Of a stretch of DNA of 64,000 nt, positions 24,829-36,023 are shown in pieces. The position numbers and the translations under genes were made by a program. Within the stretch, counting starts at the first letter, position 1, and each line of letters begins with the position of its first letter. The notes beneath the pieces were generated by a model, which had not been told where the DNA came from, made no database searches, and was given only the letters and a program-made list of their open reading frames with translations. This stretch comes from Lophius americanus (Eukaryota > Chordata > Actinopteri > Lophiiformes > Lophiidae), in contig JBBDHG010000116.1 in NCBI GenBank assembly GCA_037951165.1, forward strand, positions 955,001 through 1,019,000, written 5' to 3'.

Positions 24829-26562
24829 ATGGGTGTGTGTGTGTGTGTGTATCCTATAGACGGGGGCATGCTGAGCTGCTCCTTCGATCAGGGACTATGT
24901 GACTGGATGTCGGACAGAGGAGGAGATCTACATTGGGAGATGACCCAAAACCCTGCAGGTAGAGCGTTCACAGAAAAAGGAATCCAAATATTATAGACCG
25001 GATATTTGGCCCCTTTGCGCCGGGCTTACCACGGCTCCACGGCTCTGTCAGGGAGGAGGAGCCTGAGTATGTACTATAGAATCCTAAGATGGGGAGGGTG
25101 GAGCCAGAGAATAGTGGCGGAGGCCCGCAATTAATAGTTAGTTTCAGCTCTCATAGCCAATTATAGATTATTTCAACTGTATATTCTGTTCCCTCTAGGG
25201 AAGCATATCTTCTCTCACCACATCCTGAAACCTCTTCTTTGGTCTTCCCCCTTTTCTCCTGCCTGGCATCTCCATCTCCAGCATCTTTCTACCAATAGAT
25301 TCCCTCTATCTCTCCTTTCACATGTCCAAATTATCTCAGTCTGGTCTCTCACTTTGTCTCCAAGATGTCTAACCTGGGCTGTCCCTCTGATGTTCTCGTT
25401 TCCAATCCTGTCCATCCTCGTCACTCCGAAAAAAACATCTGAACATCTCCAACTCTGCCTTATGTGTTTTTTTCAGTGCCACCGTCTCTAAACCTTCCAG
25501 CAGAGCTGCTCACACTTCCATTTTGTAAACCTTTCCCTTCACTCTTGCTGCCTGCACTTGCTCTTTCATCTTGTTTCCACCCACCCCCAGATGCTCTGAA
25601 CAGTTGACCCCAAGTACTTAAACTCCTGCAACTTTTCACCTCTAGTCTTTGCTTCCACACTGTTCCACCCTTTCATTCACACACATGTATTCTGTCTTGA
25701 TGTGACTGACCTTCATAACTCTTCTCTCCATTCAAGATCCTTCTCTCAAGTACCTCCACCAGGTGTTTTTCCAGATGATCTCACTATGGGTCATAAACTC
25801 ATCCACAAACATTCTGGCCCTCGGCAACTCCTGCCTGACCTCATCTGTCAACTTGTATATAGTAAACAACAATGGGCTCTGACGATTATTGTTAAGTGGT
25901 ACCGATGTTTCCAGGTGGGTGGCACCTGTCCGTCCCAGAGCTGAAGCCAGGACAGAGGAGCATCCGCGGTGCAAGATTAGCCATCCAGATAAACCCAGCA
26001 TGGAGCCACGGCGATCTGTGTTTCTCCTTCTCCCATTGGCTGTCAGGGTATCATGTGGGCGTATTGCAGCTGTTTGTAAGGAAGAGAGGACGCGATCAAA
26101 GGTACCAGATCAGTTTAATGTGTTTATTTTGTAAAAAATAAATAGTTTATATTTATTTTAGTTTTTGCGTTTTGTTTTAAAGATGAAAAAATGTTGTAGA
26201 AACTGGCGTTTTTATTCATGCCTGAATAAAAAAACGAATAATAATTGCCAACTTGTTGAAGTATTCTTGCGGATTGGTTGTTGCAGGAACAGCCCCGCCC
26301 TTTGGAGCAGGACAGGTGGACACGGTTGGAGACACACACAGGTTACCCTTACAACACATACTCTGGATATGGTGAGTCCAAAGATGGGAGCTTAGGGGCG
26401 GAGCTATGTTGCTTCTGTCAACTTGGGGGGCGGGGCTTTGTGAATACTCTGTATGTGATGACTGTGTATCTACAGGTGTTGCTGAAAGCCGAGCCAAGGA
26501 AAGTACGCCGTGGACAGATGGCTGTTGATGATGTTACACTGAGACGAGGGACGTGTCGATGA
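17483..26562 (+). CDS. npnt: Nephronectin-like extracellular matrix protein (EGF-MAM, RGD), complete
   Basis: Secreted basement-membrane protein of the NPNT/EGFL6 family; mammalian nephronectin binds integrin alpha8beta1. Exons: 17483-17541, 18876-18976, 19463-19555, 19991-20110, 20532-20651, 20805-20942, 21044-21118, 22035-22787, 24640-24723, 24860-24958, 25915-26101, 26287-26371, 26476-26562, giving 666 aa. Residues 1-20 form a signal peptide. GLCRYGNSVECCRGW is the family N-terminal motif. EGF domains occupy about 54-84, 85-124, 125-164 and 165-210, the last two of calcium-binding type (DLNECG, DIDECG). Residues 211-235 are a shortened fifth EGF. A Thr-rich stalk spans about 236-470. RGD is at 482-484. 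WEFDIEL at 497-503 sits where mammals have the integrin synergy motif. A MAM domain runs from about 519 to the C-terminus (CSFDQGLCDW, TGGHGWRHTQV). Introns between EGF exons are all phase 1. NPNT is preferred over EGFL6 because of the Thr stalk and the sequence around RGD. Confidence 0.93.
17613..17667. repeat. (TA)n microsatellite in nephronectin intron 1
   Basis: Alternating AT dinucleotides with a few interruptions, within a very AT-rich first intron of about 1.3 kb. No other signal was recognised in that intron. Confidence 0.85.
19389..19460 (+). repeat. (GT)n microsatellite abutting nephronectin exon 3
   Basis: About 25 GT dinucleotides followed by degenerate TATGTGTATG, directly before the acceptor at 19462. 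The repeat occupies the polypyrimidine-tract position of this exon, which is unusual for splicing. Confidence 0.85.
20717..20740 (+). repeat. (AC)n microsatellite
   Basis: A short AC run in the intron before nephronectin exon 6, followed by CTCACTCACTCTC pyrimidine-rich DNA leading to the acceptor at 20804. Confidence 0.8.
21008..21033 (+). repeat. (TC)n polypyrimidine tract
   Basis: A pure TC run directly upstream of the acceptor of nephronectin exon 7. It probably serves as an extended polypyrimidine tract. Confidence 0.8.
21300..21520 (+). mobile_element. RTE/Rex3-like retrotransposon 3' tail, copy 1
   Basis: Degenerate copy of the fish retroelement tail whose words include GGTACACCC, CTGGAGGGACT, TGCTACC..GAGCTGACCCTGG and a GGATG-ending terminus. 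It lies in nephronectin intron 7. A second copy follows at about 21690-21900 in the same orientation. Confidence 0.5.
21690..21900 (+). mobile_element. RTE/Rex3-like retrotransposon 3' tail, copy 2
   Basis: Second degenerate tail (GGGAGGAGACCCCGGGTAGAC, GAGCCGACCCTGGATAAG) in the same intron and orientation as the copy at about 21300-21520. The two are separated by about 170 bases of unrelated DNA. Confidence 0.5.
22072..22700 (+). repeat. Coding ACT/ACC/ACA trinucleotide repeat (Thr-rich stalk)
   Basis: Imperfect ACN codon repeats inside nephronectin exon 8 with embedded units such as ACTTCTCCTACAACCACA. The repeat encodes a mucin-like threonine-rich linker likely to be O-glycosylated. Long open frames on the opposite strand are shadows of the same repeat. 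Confidence 0.9.
23049..23082. repeat. (AAT)n microsatellite
   Basis: About eleven AAT/TAA units followed by ACATACATACAT, in the long intron before nephronectin exon 9. Confidence 0.85.
23450..24110. mobile_element. Dispersed repeat copy A (unclassified)
   Basis: Shares words with the segment at about 30560-31370: both have a GGCGCTAT word, then GAAGTTTGG followed by ACAGTGGAGTTATGACAATT or ACAGTGGAGTTATAACAACT. No open frame or terminal repeats were found. It is probably an old interspersed element inside the long nephronectin intron. Confidence 0.4.
24790..24851 (+). repeat. (GT)n microsatellite upstream of nephronectin exon 10
   Basis: Interrupted GT run filling most of the short intron between exons 9 and 10, ending 8 bases before the acceptor ATAG at 24859. 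Confidence 0.85.
25203..25890 (-). mobile_element. Non-LTR retrotransposon fragment, C-terminal RT region
   Basis: The minus strand reads, with frameshifts, KLTDEVRQELPRARMFVDEF near 25850 and MDRIGNENIRGTAQVRHLGD near 25400. This is the C-terminal half of the same LINE family as the piece at 7535-7745. It is inserted antisense in nephronectin intron 10, ending about 25 bases before the exon 11 acceptor. It is inactive. Confidence 0.7.
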
Positions 26563-26633
26563 CATCACACATAGTTCAAGTGATTTAAAAGACCGTCCTG
26601 CCGCCTGTCTTGTCTGATGCCCTATGAATGGAG

Positions 26634-26639
26634 ATTAAA
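26634..26639 (+). terminator. Candidate polyadenylation signal (ATTAAA) of nephronectin
   Basis: ATTAAA lies 72 bases after the stop codon. It is a common variant signal, but the true 3' end could be further downstream. Confidence 0.3.
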
Positions 26640-29211
26640 ATCAGACGTTAATCCTTTACTATAACGTGTTAGTCATCAGGCTTCTAACCTCAGAACTCGA
26701 CACTTTTTCATCTTCGAGGACATTAAATATGCAGCCTTCTGTCTGAGAGTTTAAACCGTTTACTCCCCACACTGACTAGCAATTATAGCTAACATTAGCC
26801 ACGATAGCTAACATTAGCTAACGATAGCGAAGATACTACAAATAACATGTGTTTTAGATTAAGTTGCATCGGACCAACACAAAGAAATCAAGGATATGTC
26901 AGACTAGTTTTGTAGTTTAGCTGATAGATCAAGATTATTTACGGTAGAAAATATGATCTATGTGTGTTTTTGTAAATATATACTGACATTATCAATCGAT
27001 GATTTTCTATAAATGATTTCTGACATTCAAATCCAACATGTTTGTCTTTGTTCTTTTACAATATACATTACAACAAGGACAGGTAGTGACATCATGTGCT
27101 TTATGATGTCATCCCTTTGGATGTGCTTCAGCCTCAGGGCACGCCCCCATGACCCGTTGCTCCATTTTGTCTCCATCGTTATTATTGTCCTCTCTACATC
27201 CAACAGAGCTCCCTCCACCACTGACCTCTGACCTCTGCAGGAAGGGGAGGAGGTAACCTGTCATCTGGCTGTATGAGCACACCTGCTTTACAACACACAC
27301 ACTCACACACATATATAGGGGTGGAGCTTCATGATTGGTGCCTTAACTTCAGCTAGACAGATTCCACATTTTATAGGAAACAGCGTGAAAGCTGTGATTT
27401 CCTGCCCGCCAACCCCATAATTACCTCAGCGAATCCTTACCTCTGAGCACCATTACTCATCTCTCTTGAAACAACATCAATCAATCATTAAAGGTGAAAT
27501 ATAACCCTTCTATGCAAGTTAATAATATTCTCTGTGGAAAATAACCGCTGCAATCGAACAACACAGAGTCCTTCCAACTTTGCTCAAACAAGCTTATTTA
27601 GAATCGATAGGAATGAGTGCATTAAACAGAAACCTTCTCAACAACCCGTCTTCATGAGGGTGTGCCGGTTGCTATGGCATCGCTTGTGCATGCACACTGA
27701 GAAACAGCTGTACCAGCAGGCATGTTCATCAATACATGTACAATTCTCAGTCAAAATGATCAGGAGGCTCCCAAAGATTAAAAAAAGTTTTGACTTTTTA
27801 TCCTGTAAAAAAAAGTCAACACTTGTCTTGAGGAGTATTTGTTACTCATCGTGACAAACAATAATTGATCATGCCTTACTCTCTGTAGGTATAAGTTTGG
27901 GAAAGGTGGGGACCTAAAGGCTTTTAATCAAATTCATGGTATCATAGTCATTTCTCATAAACTCAAATATGTTCCTGTTACACAAAGGAAAATTAAATGA
28001 AATGCCACAAGAAGGCTGGAAGGAGATGCTATGAAGAATGCGGTCTGTGCAGCCGGGACTCCTTGCAGCTCCTGCAATCAAGCTTTTTCTTTGGACATGA
28101 CGCTTGATACTCCGCCACTGGCATTTACGTGGAGGTGCTGCGAAGGTAGATGGGTGTATCTTCTCGAGGCTGGGAGGAGAAAACCCCGGGGTGGGTTGAG
28201 TTTTTGATTGATGTACCTCATTCCTGATGTCAAGAGTAGAAACTGTTTTGAATGAGTCGCCAGTGGAAGTCAAAGCCACGCGATTTCAGACATGGCCACT
28301 AACATAAAGAACTCATGGATTAGTCTGATTTAACCCTTTGTGGATCAGCAGGTCCCAAACTTCCCAACATTTCCCCCATTAATATCAGATCGTTCATGGA
28401 AAAAAAATAGTAAATCCTGAATTCAAAGACTATTAGTATGGGGCCGCTGTTTAAAGCTCAGTCCCATCTGCAGCGGCTGTGACCTCATAGTTCAGTGACC
28501 ACAGATTCGATGCCACCTGTGGCCCTTTGCTGAGTGTCATCTTCCCATCTCTCTCTCTGCCCTGCATCCTTCATCTGTCCCGTCAATAAAGGCCCATGGG
28601 CCCGAAATAGAAACAAAAACTAATAGCATCAAAATCCACTCCTACATAATAATAACACTCATCGTGACAAATAATAATTAATCATGCCTTATACAACTTT
28701 TATTTCCTGTTTTGTTTAATTTTAATCTCATTTGGTTGAAGTTGAGGAATGTGAACGCTGCCCTCTGCTGGATATGAAGAGGACTGCAACATTATTAAAA
28801 AATAAATTAATAGATAAAAAATAAATATATATATATAAATATATATATAGATATGATAAATAAACATTTAGTACTTAGATATGTACAATGTTAAGAAAAA
28901 AAGTGAAAAAAGGGGGAACACGTAATAATCACAATATAACACATATTTAATCCTCTATTTAATCCATCCTTTATCCCAGCTGAGAGTTACTATGGCTGTG
29001 GTTATGCCCAAACGGTTGCTTTTAGATGAGGGGTCCCTTATTTCGTACCGTCTCCTTGTTTTAGGGCAACATTTTGTTGTTAATATCACTGCAGCCTCGC
29101 TGCCATGCATAAGTTGTAATTCGGACCAAGGACCAGTCTCGTAGACCAGTAAGAAATTAAAAGGTTTATTGTCTAGGATCCTGGAGGAGTGACAGGATAA
29201 AAAGCCACACA

Positions 29212-29342
<131 letters not shown>

Positions 29343-29344
29343 GT

Positions 29345-29500
29345 CCACTATGAAGCTGTGCAGGCTGCAGACTCTGGTGTTGGCCTCCATGAATCGACAG
29401 TGGAAGGTGTCCAGCAGAAGACATTTGCATAACATGTAGGTGCCGGCAGTTACGTACAACTCCGGCCTGACATCGCCGTGACAATCAGTAAAGAGCAAAT
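29345..29500 (-). other. Unassigned coding-like segment
   Basis: The minus strand is open for about 50 codons with a protein-like composition (HGDVRPELYVTAGTYMLCKC, then LLLDTFHCRFMEANTRVCSL). It runs directly into the (TA)n tract. I do not recognise the family. It could be an exon or retroelement fragment cut by microsatellite expansion. Confidence 0.25.
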
Positions 29501-29645
29501 CCCTCGAGAGATAACAGCTGTTCGTTTCTGTTTCTGGAAACAGAAACAGAAGACCAGTGTTTAGCTTGTTGTTGAATAAGTGAGAATAAACCCAGTTTTC
29601 ATGGAGATTAAAGTATGAGCGGTGGATCAGCCACTCACTGGTCCG

Positions 29646-29876
29646 TCATAGCGGTGAAGTCGTACAGACATCAGGGTCAGTGAACTCGTCTTCAGGGACC
29701 AGGTGCTCTTCTTCAGGGTTAGGGAGCTCATTTTCACTGCTTGAGTACTCACCATCAAGGTCAGGGTACAGGTCAAGTGGATGGGTGCTCGTCTCAGCTG
29801 TCTGGCCCTCCGGCACTGGAGAATTGAGTGCCGAGGGCCTCGTTCTGACAGCCCTGACTAGTTCACACAAACACAC
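29646..29876 (-). other. Unassigned acidic open segment
   Basis: The minus strand encodes an acidic, Ser/Glu/Asp/Pro-rich stretch (LDGEYSSSENELPNPEEEHL). The low-complexity composition could reflect an internal repeat (GTTCTCGTCTTCAGG-like words) rather than a gene. No splice context was established. Confidence 0.15.
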
Positions 29877-30559
29877 AAAAACCCGTTGACTGTAATGCTA
29901 AACACCTGTGTTTATGTGTCACTGGTGGGAGAATGCATCAACAAATGTGCAGCCTTCTCTTCTGTGAATGTTACACCAACACCATTACACTAAACGTGAT
30001 TCAAGTAAGTCCAACTGCTGCTTTCTTCGTCGTGACAGCGTAACACGGTGTTCCTCCGTAGCATTGATTGACCCATCTCCTCATCAATGTCTCAGTGATG
30101 TGTCTCAGGAATGGTCAGCGTCAAACTTGTAGTGTTGCTCGTTTTCCGATCCAGACAGGCTAGAATTTATGGTTCTATGATTGTCTGACTGGAAACTTGA
30201 AATATCCCCATGGAAGACAAAAACATTGTAGTCTGCACCCAGCATTTGGGCGGAGAAGCTGTCTTCCTTTTGAGATGCGAAAGAGAACAGAAAACAATCA
30301 ATAAAACGAATCAGGAGTCCCTGGTCTCCAGCAGATTCAGGACAGATCCATGACAGAAAGTGGGCCGGGTTGACCTTTAAATGCTGAAGAAATCTGCAGC
30401 CTCCTTAGATCTTAGCTTCTGTACACGTGTTTGCGATCTGTATCCCCTAGGTCCAAGCATCCACCAAATTACATAGAGAGTTTTTCAAACGTTTTTGATG
30501 GACCCTGCTACACCCGGTAGGTTTACGTCTTGTGCTAGTGAAGGTGTGAGGAGCAGCAG

Positions 30560-31370
30560 GAGAGGCACTCTTTAGGGCGGGAATCTTATCCATTATGTGA
30601 AGTTTAGTGAACATTGGACCATGGCCAGTGAAACAGGAAGTTGCCAGTGACAACATCCTGTTTCATGTTGAATCATCTATATGTAATTATTCATCACAAC
30701 CTCCATGGCCAAGTCTTTCAATTCGTACAAACTGATTTGAATGAACCTTTAGTGGTCATTTCCTCTGTCCAATATTGATATATGTCACTTAAGGCGTTCT
30801 TCCCCTCGCCAGCAGAAGGCGCTATTACAGTAACTGCTTTTTGACAAGTGGACAATTTCAGAGTTGAAGTTTTATCCAACACCTGAAGTTTGGCAATGGA
30901 TTGGACAGTGGAGTTATAACAACTTCCTGTTTCGTGGTTAATGATTAAAATTGCCCATGATGCCATTGCCATGCCTCTCGGATTATACAAACAACTTTGA
31001 CAACTTCTTTAAGCTGTTATGATTACTCTGACAAAATGTCAGAATCTAGTTAAAACAGTAGAAACGGTAGGAGGAGCTCCGTAAAGTACAACACAGGCAA
31101 ATGGTGAAAAATACACCTTATTTTCACAGTAAATGAAAAATGGCTGACTTCCTGGTGGGTTTAGGTCACTCTTCCAAAATACCTTTTTTCCCAAATCTTG
31201 ATATCATACTCACATCGTTTTATATGAAAAACGTGACCGAGGCTTCTTCAAAATATTCTAAGGGGTGTTGTAGAGTAATTTAGCCACACCCATTCTTGAG
31301 GGCGCCAACTTTCTGTTTTAAGGTGACGGTCAATAGTCGCTTTGCAGCTGTTTGACAAAAAAACAATATT
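30560..31370. mobile_element. Dispersed repeat copy B (unclassified)
   Basis: Contains AAGGCGCTATTACAG and GAAGTTTGGCAATGGATT followed by GACAGTGGAGTTATAACAAC, matching the copy in the nephronectin intron at about 23450-24110. Duplicated sub-words around 30590-30660 suggest two overlapping insertions. Confidence 0.4.
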
Positions 31371-31424
31371 CATATTAAAGCCACATCAATGTGTTACGGC
31401 TTTGATGTCCCAATTGAATGTGAA

Positions 31425-31545
31425 GTAGGTCAGGAGGTGACAGGGTGACAGACTGAAGGGCTGATGAGATGATGAAGTGACGGGGTGAGAGCATGAAGGA
31501 GGTAAAGGGGTGAGGGGTGTGACGGATTGATGGGGTGACAGGGTA
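31425..31545 (+). repeat. Degenerate GGTGACRGGGTGA-type tandem repeat
   Basis: Irregular short units such as GGTGACAGGGTGACAG, GACGGGGTGAGAG and ATGGGGTGACAGGG lie over about 120 bases. Non-coding. Confidence 0.55.
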
Positions 31546-32761
31546 ACTGTATATACTTACACACTACAGTAGTTACTCACAGGAGTACTGCTGATGGAGT
31601 GGGTGGGTGAAAAAGCTACTTTTGACTGGAGATTCATCAAAGTGAGATCGATCTGTGGAGGAAACAACTGAATAAGCGTAAACTTTGTTATAGAGACTCA
31701 TGTTTATAGAGTCCTAGGATGAACGACACACAGCCTGGTCTCTAGTGTCCTAGGTGAGTGTCATGGTGTACAGCTGACCACCGTAATGTGCGGCAGCCCT
31801 TTGTCAAAGTATGTTTTCCTCCAGGAGGTGCCTCCTCCAGATAGATGGAAAAAACTATATTCTACAACACAGTCTCCCGAGAGACGGGTAAGGTAAAAAA
31901 ACATCCACACAGAGGGCAAAGGTTCCATCGCCTGTGATCATTCAAGTCAATTCAAGCTTTAGGGCTGACCAAAGTGCTGCACAAGCTGTAAAAGAGATAG
32001 AGAAAGTCACCATGGCAACCGCTGAGACGCTTTGGTCGCCACACTTCACACCATCTGAGCTGGAGGTTCAAATGTTCTCAGGAGAGCATATTAAAAAAAG
32101 ACGAACACTGTTTCATCAGAGAAGGAGAGAAAACGGTTAGTTTTACCACATTTTGTATATTGTATGAAGAGGTGGTTGGAAAGATATTTAACAGATCCTT
32201 GTTTTCATTTATGGGCAATGTTATGACCCGGCTCAGATGGCTCAAAAAGTCTCTTTTAATTCATCACACCAAATTCTAGTAAATCAAGTCAATTAAACTA
32301 ATTATTGACAGTAAGGAGGTGAGGAGTCAGTAAAGTCAGTGGGGTAAAGTGTGCATGAGTGGAAAATGTGTGCAGAGCAGAGAGAGATTAGTCTGCAGCC
32401 TGTTCCAGGTTAACCAATCAACTACCTGCAGAGAGGCTCACGGTGCTAGTATGCTAGTATGCTAGTAAGCGGTGCTTGCTATCAAGTTAAAACTCCACGG
32501 GCTAGAATCAAAAGTAGCTCACTTATCTCCAAATCTCTCTGCAGAATAGACCACACACTCTGTCCACATCCTCCTGGCAACCAACGAGTCCAGATACATC
32601 GGCACTCTCCTGTTCAAGAGGCTTCAGCACACAGGATGGCAAAAAAAAATAAAAACAGTCCATTTCTGTCTCGCAAGCACACAAACCGTTTTCTGCCTCG
32701 GAGATTTCAAACAAAACTTTATTGACAACTGTCAATAGCGACGACGGGCCGCAGGAGCCGG

Positions 32762-32844
32762 ATGGGTCAGAGTGAGCCGTCCGGTCCTGTCGTGAACGAG
32801 GACCGGACCGTACAGTGTGAACACACTGATCGTGAGCTGCAGAG
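32762..32844 (+). other. Possible isolated first exon (MGQSEPSG...) or non-coding conserved DNA
   Basis: The plus strand reads MGQSEPSGPVVNEDRTVQ from an ATG in a CG-rich patch and meets a good donor, CAGAGTAAGT. The minus strand is also open with an acceptor-like CTCTGCAG. Either reading is possible. No partner exon or family was found. Confidence 0.2.
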
Positions 32845-33639
32845 TAAGTCCAGACTGATGAGTAAAATACGAACTATTAGAGTAAACATTTTGATATACA
32901 AGATACACCTTTACCTGATTCATATGCACCAAATCTGGACTAAATTGAACCCTGACCTGAATTAACGTGATGGATGTCAGATCGGTTAATGAACTGACTT
33001 TGGTTTGAAACATTTATCATGTACCTACTTCGCATTCTGGAACTGAAAACCCAGAGTTTCTTCTTCTCAGGTTTAACAAACTCGGAGTTTCCACTAAATC
33101 TGTTGGTTGAAAAAATCTCTTTCAGAGATGATAACTGTAGTTCTTACTTTGGTCCACCAGGTGGTGCTGTGTTCCACTGGTCATCATGGCGAGACGATTA
33201 ATTATGGCTATGTGTTCTACAACCTCTGACTGTTATGAATGTAACCTATCAACTGATATCAAAATAAAAAAGACCCACTAATAGGCAAATATAAATTGAT
33301 ATTTTACCATAAATTCTAACTTCTATGACCACCAGCTGGTCAGTTCGCTGCTCCTGGTCATCAGATGGAGGTATGTATGTCATCAGACATGAATGAATGA
33401 ATAAATATCCAGAACATGTTGGGGCAGAGACCCCCCTCCTCTCTCTATCTAGTGCTGTGATGGAACCCCTGCGGTGAATTATGCAAATAATTTAACTTTT
33501 AGACTTTTTTTTAAACATACCTTCACGTGAAGCTTGCATCTCTCTCTCTCTCTATCTCGCCTGCTCTCCCCCCCTGCTTCTCTCGCTCGCTCGTTCCACC
33601 GCTCTCTATCGGAGCAGACGAGCCACATTGGCCCGCGGT

Positions 33640-34450
33640 TCAAATTTTATTACTACTATACTGTATGTGACCACCGTTCATTTCCCTGGGCCGATGGTGC
33701 GACCTGAGTGTGTTTGGCTCCCTGGTGGTTCCTGTACCAAAGACTGCGTACCCCGGGGAGCCCAACCACTTCAGACCTTTGGTCTTGACCTCCTACCTGA
33801 TGAACATCATTTACCTGCTGCACAGGTCATGTTTTTTCTTACTTATCCAGTGCTTTCAACACCATCCATCCATCACTGCTGAGAGGGAAGCTGGAATGAG
33901 CAGGTGTAGACCACCACCTAGCTGCCTGGACCACCAACTACCTCACTAACAGACCAAAGTACATGAGTCTGAGGGACTGTGTGTCTGACGATGGCATGTA
34001 GCAGAGGAGCTCCACAGGGGTCCGTGCTCTCCCCTCTCCTATTCAGATTAAACACCTCAGACTTCAGACCAACACGGCTCACTGCCACCTCCAGAAGTTG
34101 TCCGATGACTCAGCCGCCGTCAGATACATATCAGAGGGGAACGATCTGGGGTATAGGAACACATCAAGAACTTTGTGGACTGATGTGAAGTCAATCACCT
34201 CCGGATCAACACCACCACCAGGAAGGAGCTGGTGATTGACCTCCGCAGGAGTTTCTCACACATCAAACCGGTGGACATCCAGGGTTTTATCGTTGAGCAG
34301 GTGAACTCCTACAAATACCTGGATGTTAACCTCATCAGTAAACTGGACTGATCCGACAACACGTCTCACCCCGTACATCGGACTCTGGGAGCTCTTACCA
34401 GCTCCTTCAGCAGCAGACTGCTACACCCACAGTGGGTGGGTTTACATGGA
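33640..34450 (+). mobile_element. L2-like non-LTR retrotransposon, RT fragment with many frameshifts
   Basis: Reads, across frames, VPKTAYPGEPNHFRPLVLTS, TNRPKYMSLRDC, GAPQGSVLSPLLF and SDDSAAVRYISEG, with cognate nucleotide words continuing to about 34450. These are reverse-transcriptase motifs in the right order, including the YADD-region equivalent SDD. Stops and frameshifts make it dead. Confidence 0.7.
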
Positions 34451-34938
34451 AGCTGTTCTCCTCTCAGAATAAATTCATTCTGAAAGACACCAGTGTGGCA
34501 GCAGGAGAAGACGAGAGACGGAGTTTCCTCACCATCCTTCTCTCTGACGCCTCCACCAAAGACTCCAGCTCCACTTGCAGGACAGAACCAGCTTTCCTCA
34601 CAAGGTTATTGAGTAAATCCCAGTATAAAGTTAGACAGTTGACTAATATGCGCTGTAGAAAATCACATTAACCAATGAAATACTGTAAAAATACAGTAAT
34701 GTTAACAAGCTGACGTACAGAAATCATGTACTGAGAAATCTTAGTAAGAGTGTGGAATATTACAGTAAAGTGTACTGTGGAAAATTTAAGTAAACATTAA
34801 AATACCGCAGAAAAATTACAGCAATTATCATTTCTGTTATAATAATAATAATAATAATAATACGATAATCATTATAATACTATTATATTATTATTACGAA
34901 AAAAAGTCTTAAAAAGGAGAGAAATGGGAGTTAATAAC

Positions 34939-34941
<3 letters not shown>

Positions 34942-34999
<58 letters not shown>
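34942..34999. repeat. (AAT)n microsatellite
   Basis: About 19 uninterrupted ATA/AAT units; a shorter run occurs at about 34841-34862. Such runs often mark LINE 3' tails, and words of that kind (TTTAATTTATAATGCAC) follow directly. Confidence 0.85.
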
Positions 35000-35001
<2 letters not shown>

Positions 35002-35119
35002 CATTTAATTTATAATGCACTCGAGGATTGACCTTTTTATTTTGACTTTATTATATAAACGAAGACTTCTGTAATTCTAATACTTGAATTACAAGTACAA
35101 TGAATTTCTGGCACACTGA

Positions 35120-35343
35120 AAGGCTGGTTCCGTTGTTTGGACCGCACTGCAGATGCATTACTATACAGCCCAGAAAAGGTAGTCCAGATCGTAGTTGTCT
35201 GCTGATGCACAACATCTCCACACATCACGGGATGGAGGGTGATGCCATGGACGAGGAGGAGGGTGACCCCGGGTCAGGAGTGCGGTTCTCCCTCTCCGTT
35301 GCCCGGCTGCTCCGTTGTGGGACCAGGCGCTCCTGCCACAGGT
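35120..35343 (+). other. CG-rich open segment upstream of dkk2
   Basis: The patch is GC- and CG-rich compared with its AT-rich surroundings and is open for the peptide MEGDAMDEEEGDPGSGVRF followed by a basic Cys/Arg tail, ending at an AG/GTGTGG donor-like site. It could be part of a dkk2 5' region (CpG-rich promoter or upstream exon) or chance. No family is recognised. Confidence 0.25.
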
Positions 35344-35390
35344 GTGGAGCAGGTGTTCAGGTGTGAACTACACCTGAACACCTGCTCCAC
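35344..35390. repeat. Perfect 21-bp inverted repeat, 5-base loop
   Basis: GTGGAGCAGGTGTTCAGGTG plus T is followed by GAACT and then its exact reverse complement. It lies about 630 bases upstream of the dkk2 start codon. Confidence 0.9.
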
Positions 35391-36023
35391 TGATGAATCC
35401 ATCTTTACGACTACAACTCAACTATATTCAACAAAACCTTAAAACATGAGAAACACTCACTTTAGAGTTGGTAAATATGGTGAATAGATTAAATACATCC
35501 AGGAGAAAAATGTGTGCGTCTGCTCTGGAAGAAAGGAAGCTGCACCTGCTGCTCAGTAGAGGTCAGAGGTCTTCCCCCGGCCCCCCGCCTGTTTTATTAA
35601 CCAAGGTTCTATCATGAGCTGTTTTTTCCTTTCATATTATATTCTCCCATCTTCTCTTCATTTTATCTGTTGTTCATCTTGTTTTATCCACGACATTAAC
35701 TTTCTCACAGATACTCTCTCCGTTTCTTTTAGTGATATCAACATTTCTCCGCTCTAGCTCAACAAAATGTCTAACACCTCCAGTTCCACGGCTTTAAATT
35801 TTATTCACCCGTTGACATTCACACAATTATTCTCAGTAGTAGCTATTCTGTATTTAGCATGTTAGCATGCATATTTTAACTAGCATGCTAATTACTGATT
35901 GGCTTTTCAAAATTTTTATTTGTTTAAAATTGATTAAAAAATAGCGTAGTAGATTTTAATAATTTGTTTTTTAATATTATTCTTTTTTTCACAGTTTTTG
36001 AGAACTCCTGTCCAGCAACAGCT

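Noticed and set aside
27534..28279. Open frames of 106 (plus) and 121 (minus) codons
   Set aside because: No recognisable motif, no splice context and AT-rich composition. They could be chance or decayed repeat, so they are mentioned only in the intergenic entry.
31934..32140. Plus-strand segment with HFTPSELEVQMF resembling the start of a Myb/SANT-like domain
   Set aside because: The resemblance covers only a few residues, and the segment begins with words of a dispersed repeat (GCTTTAGGGCTGACCAAAGTG). Too weak to call.
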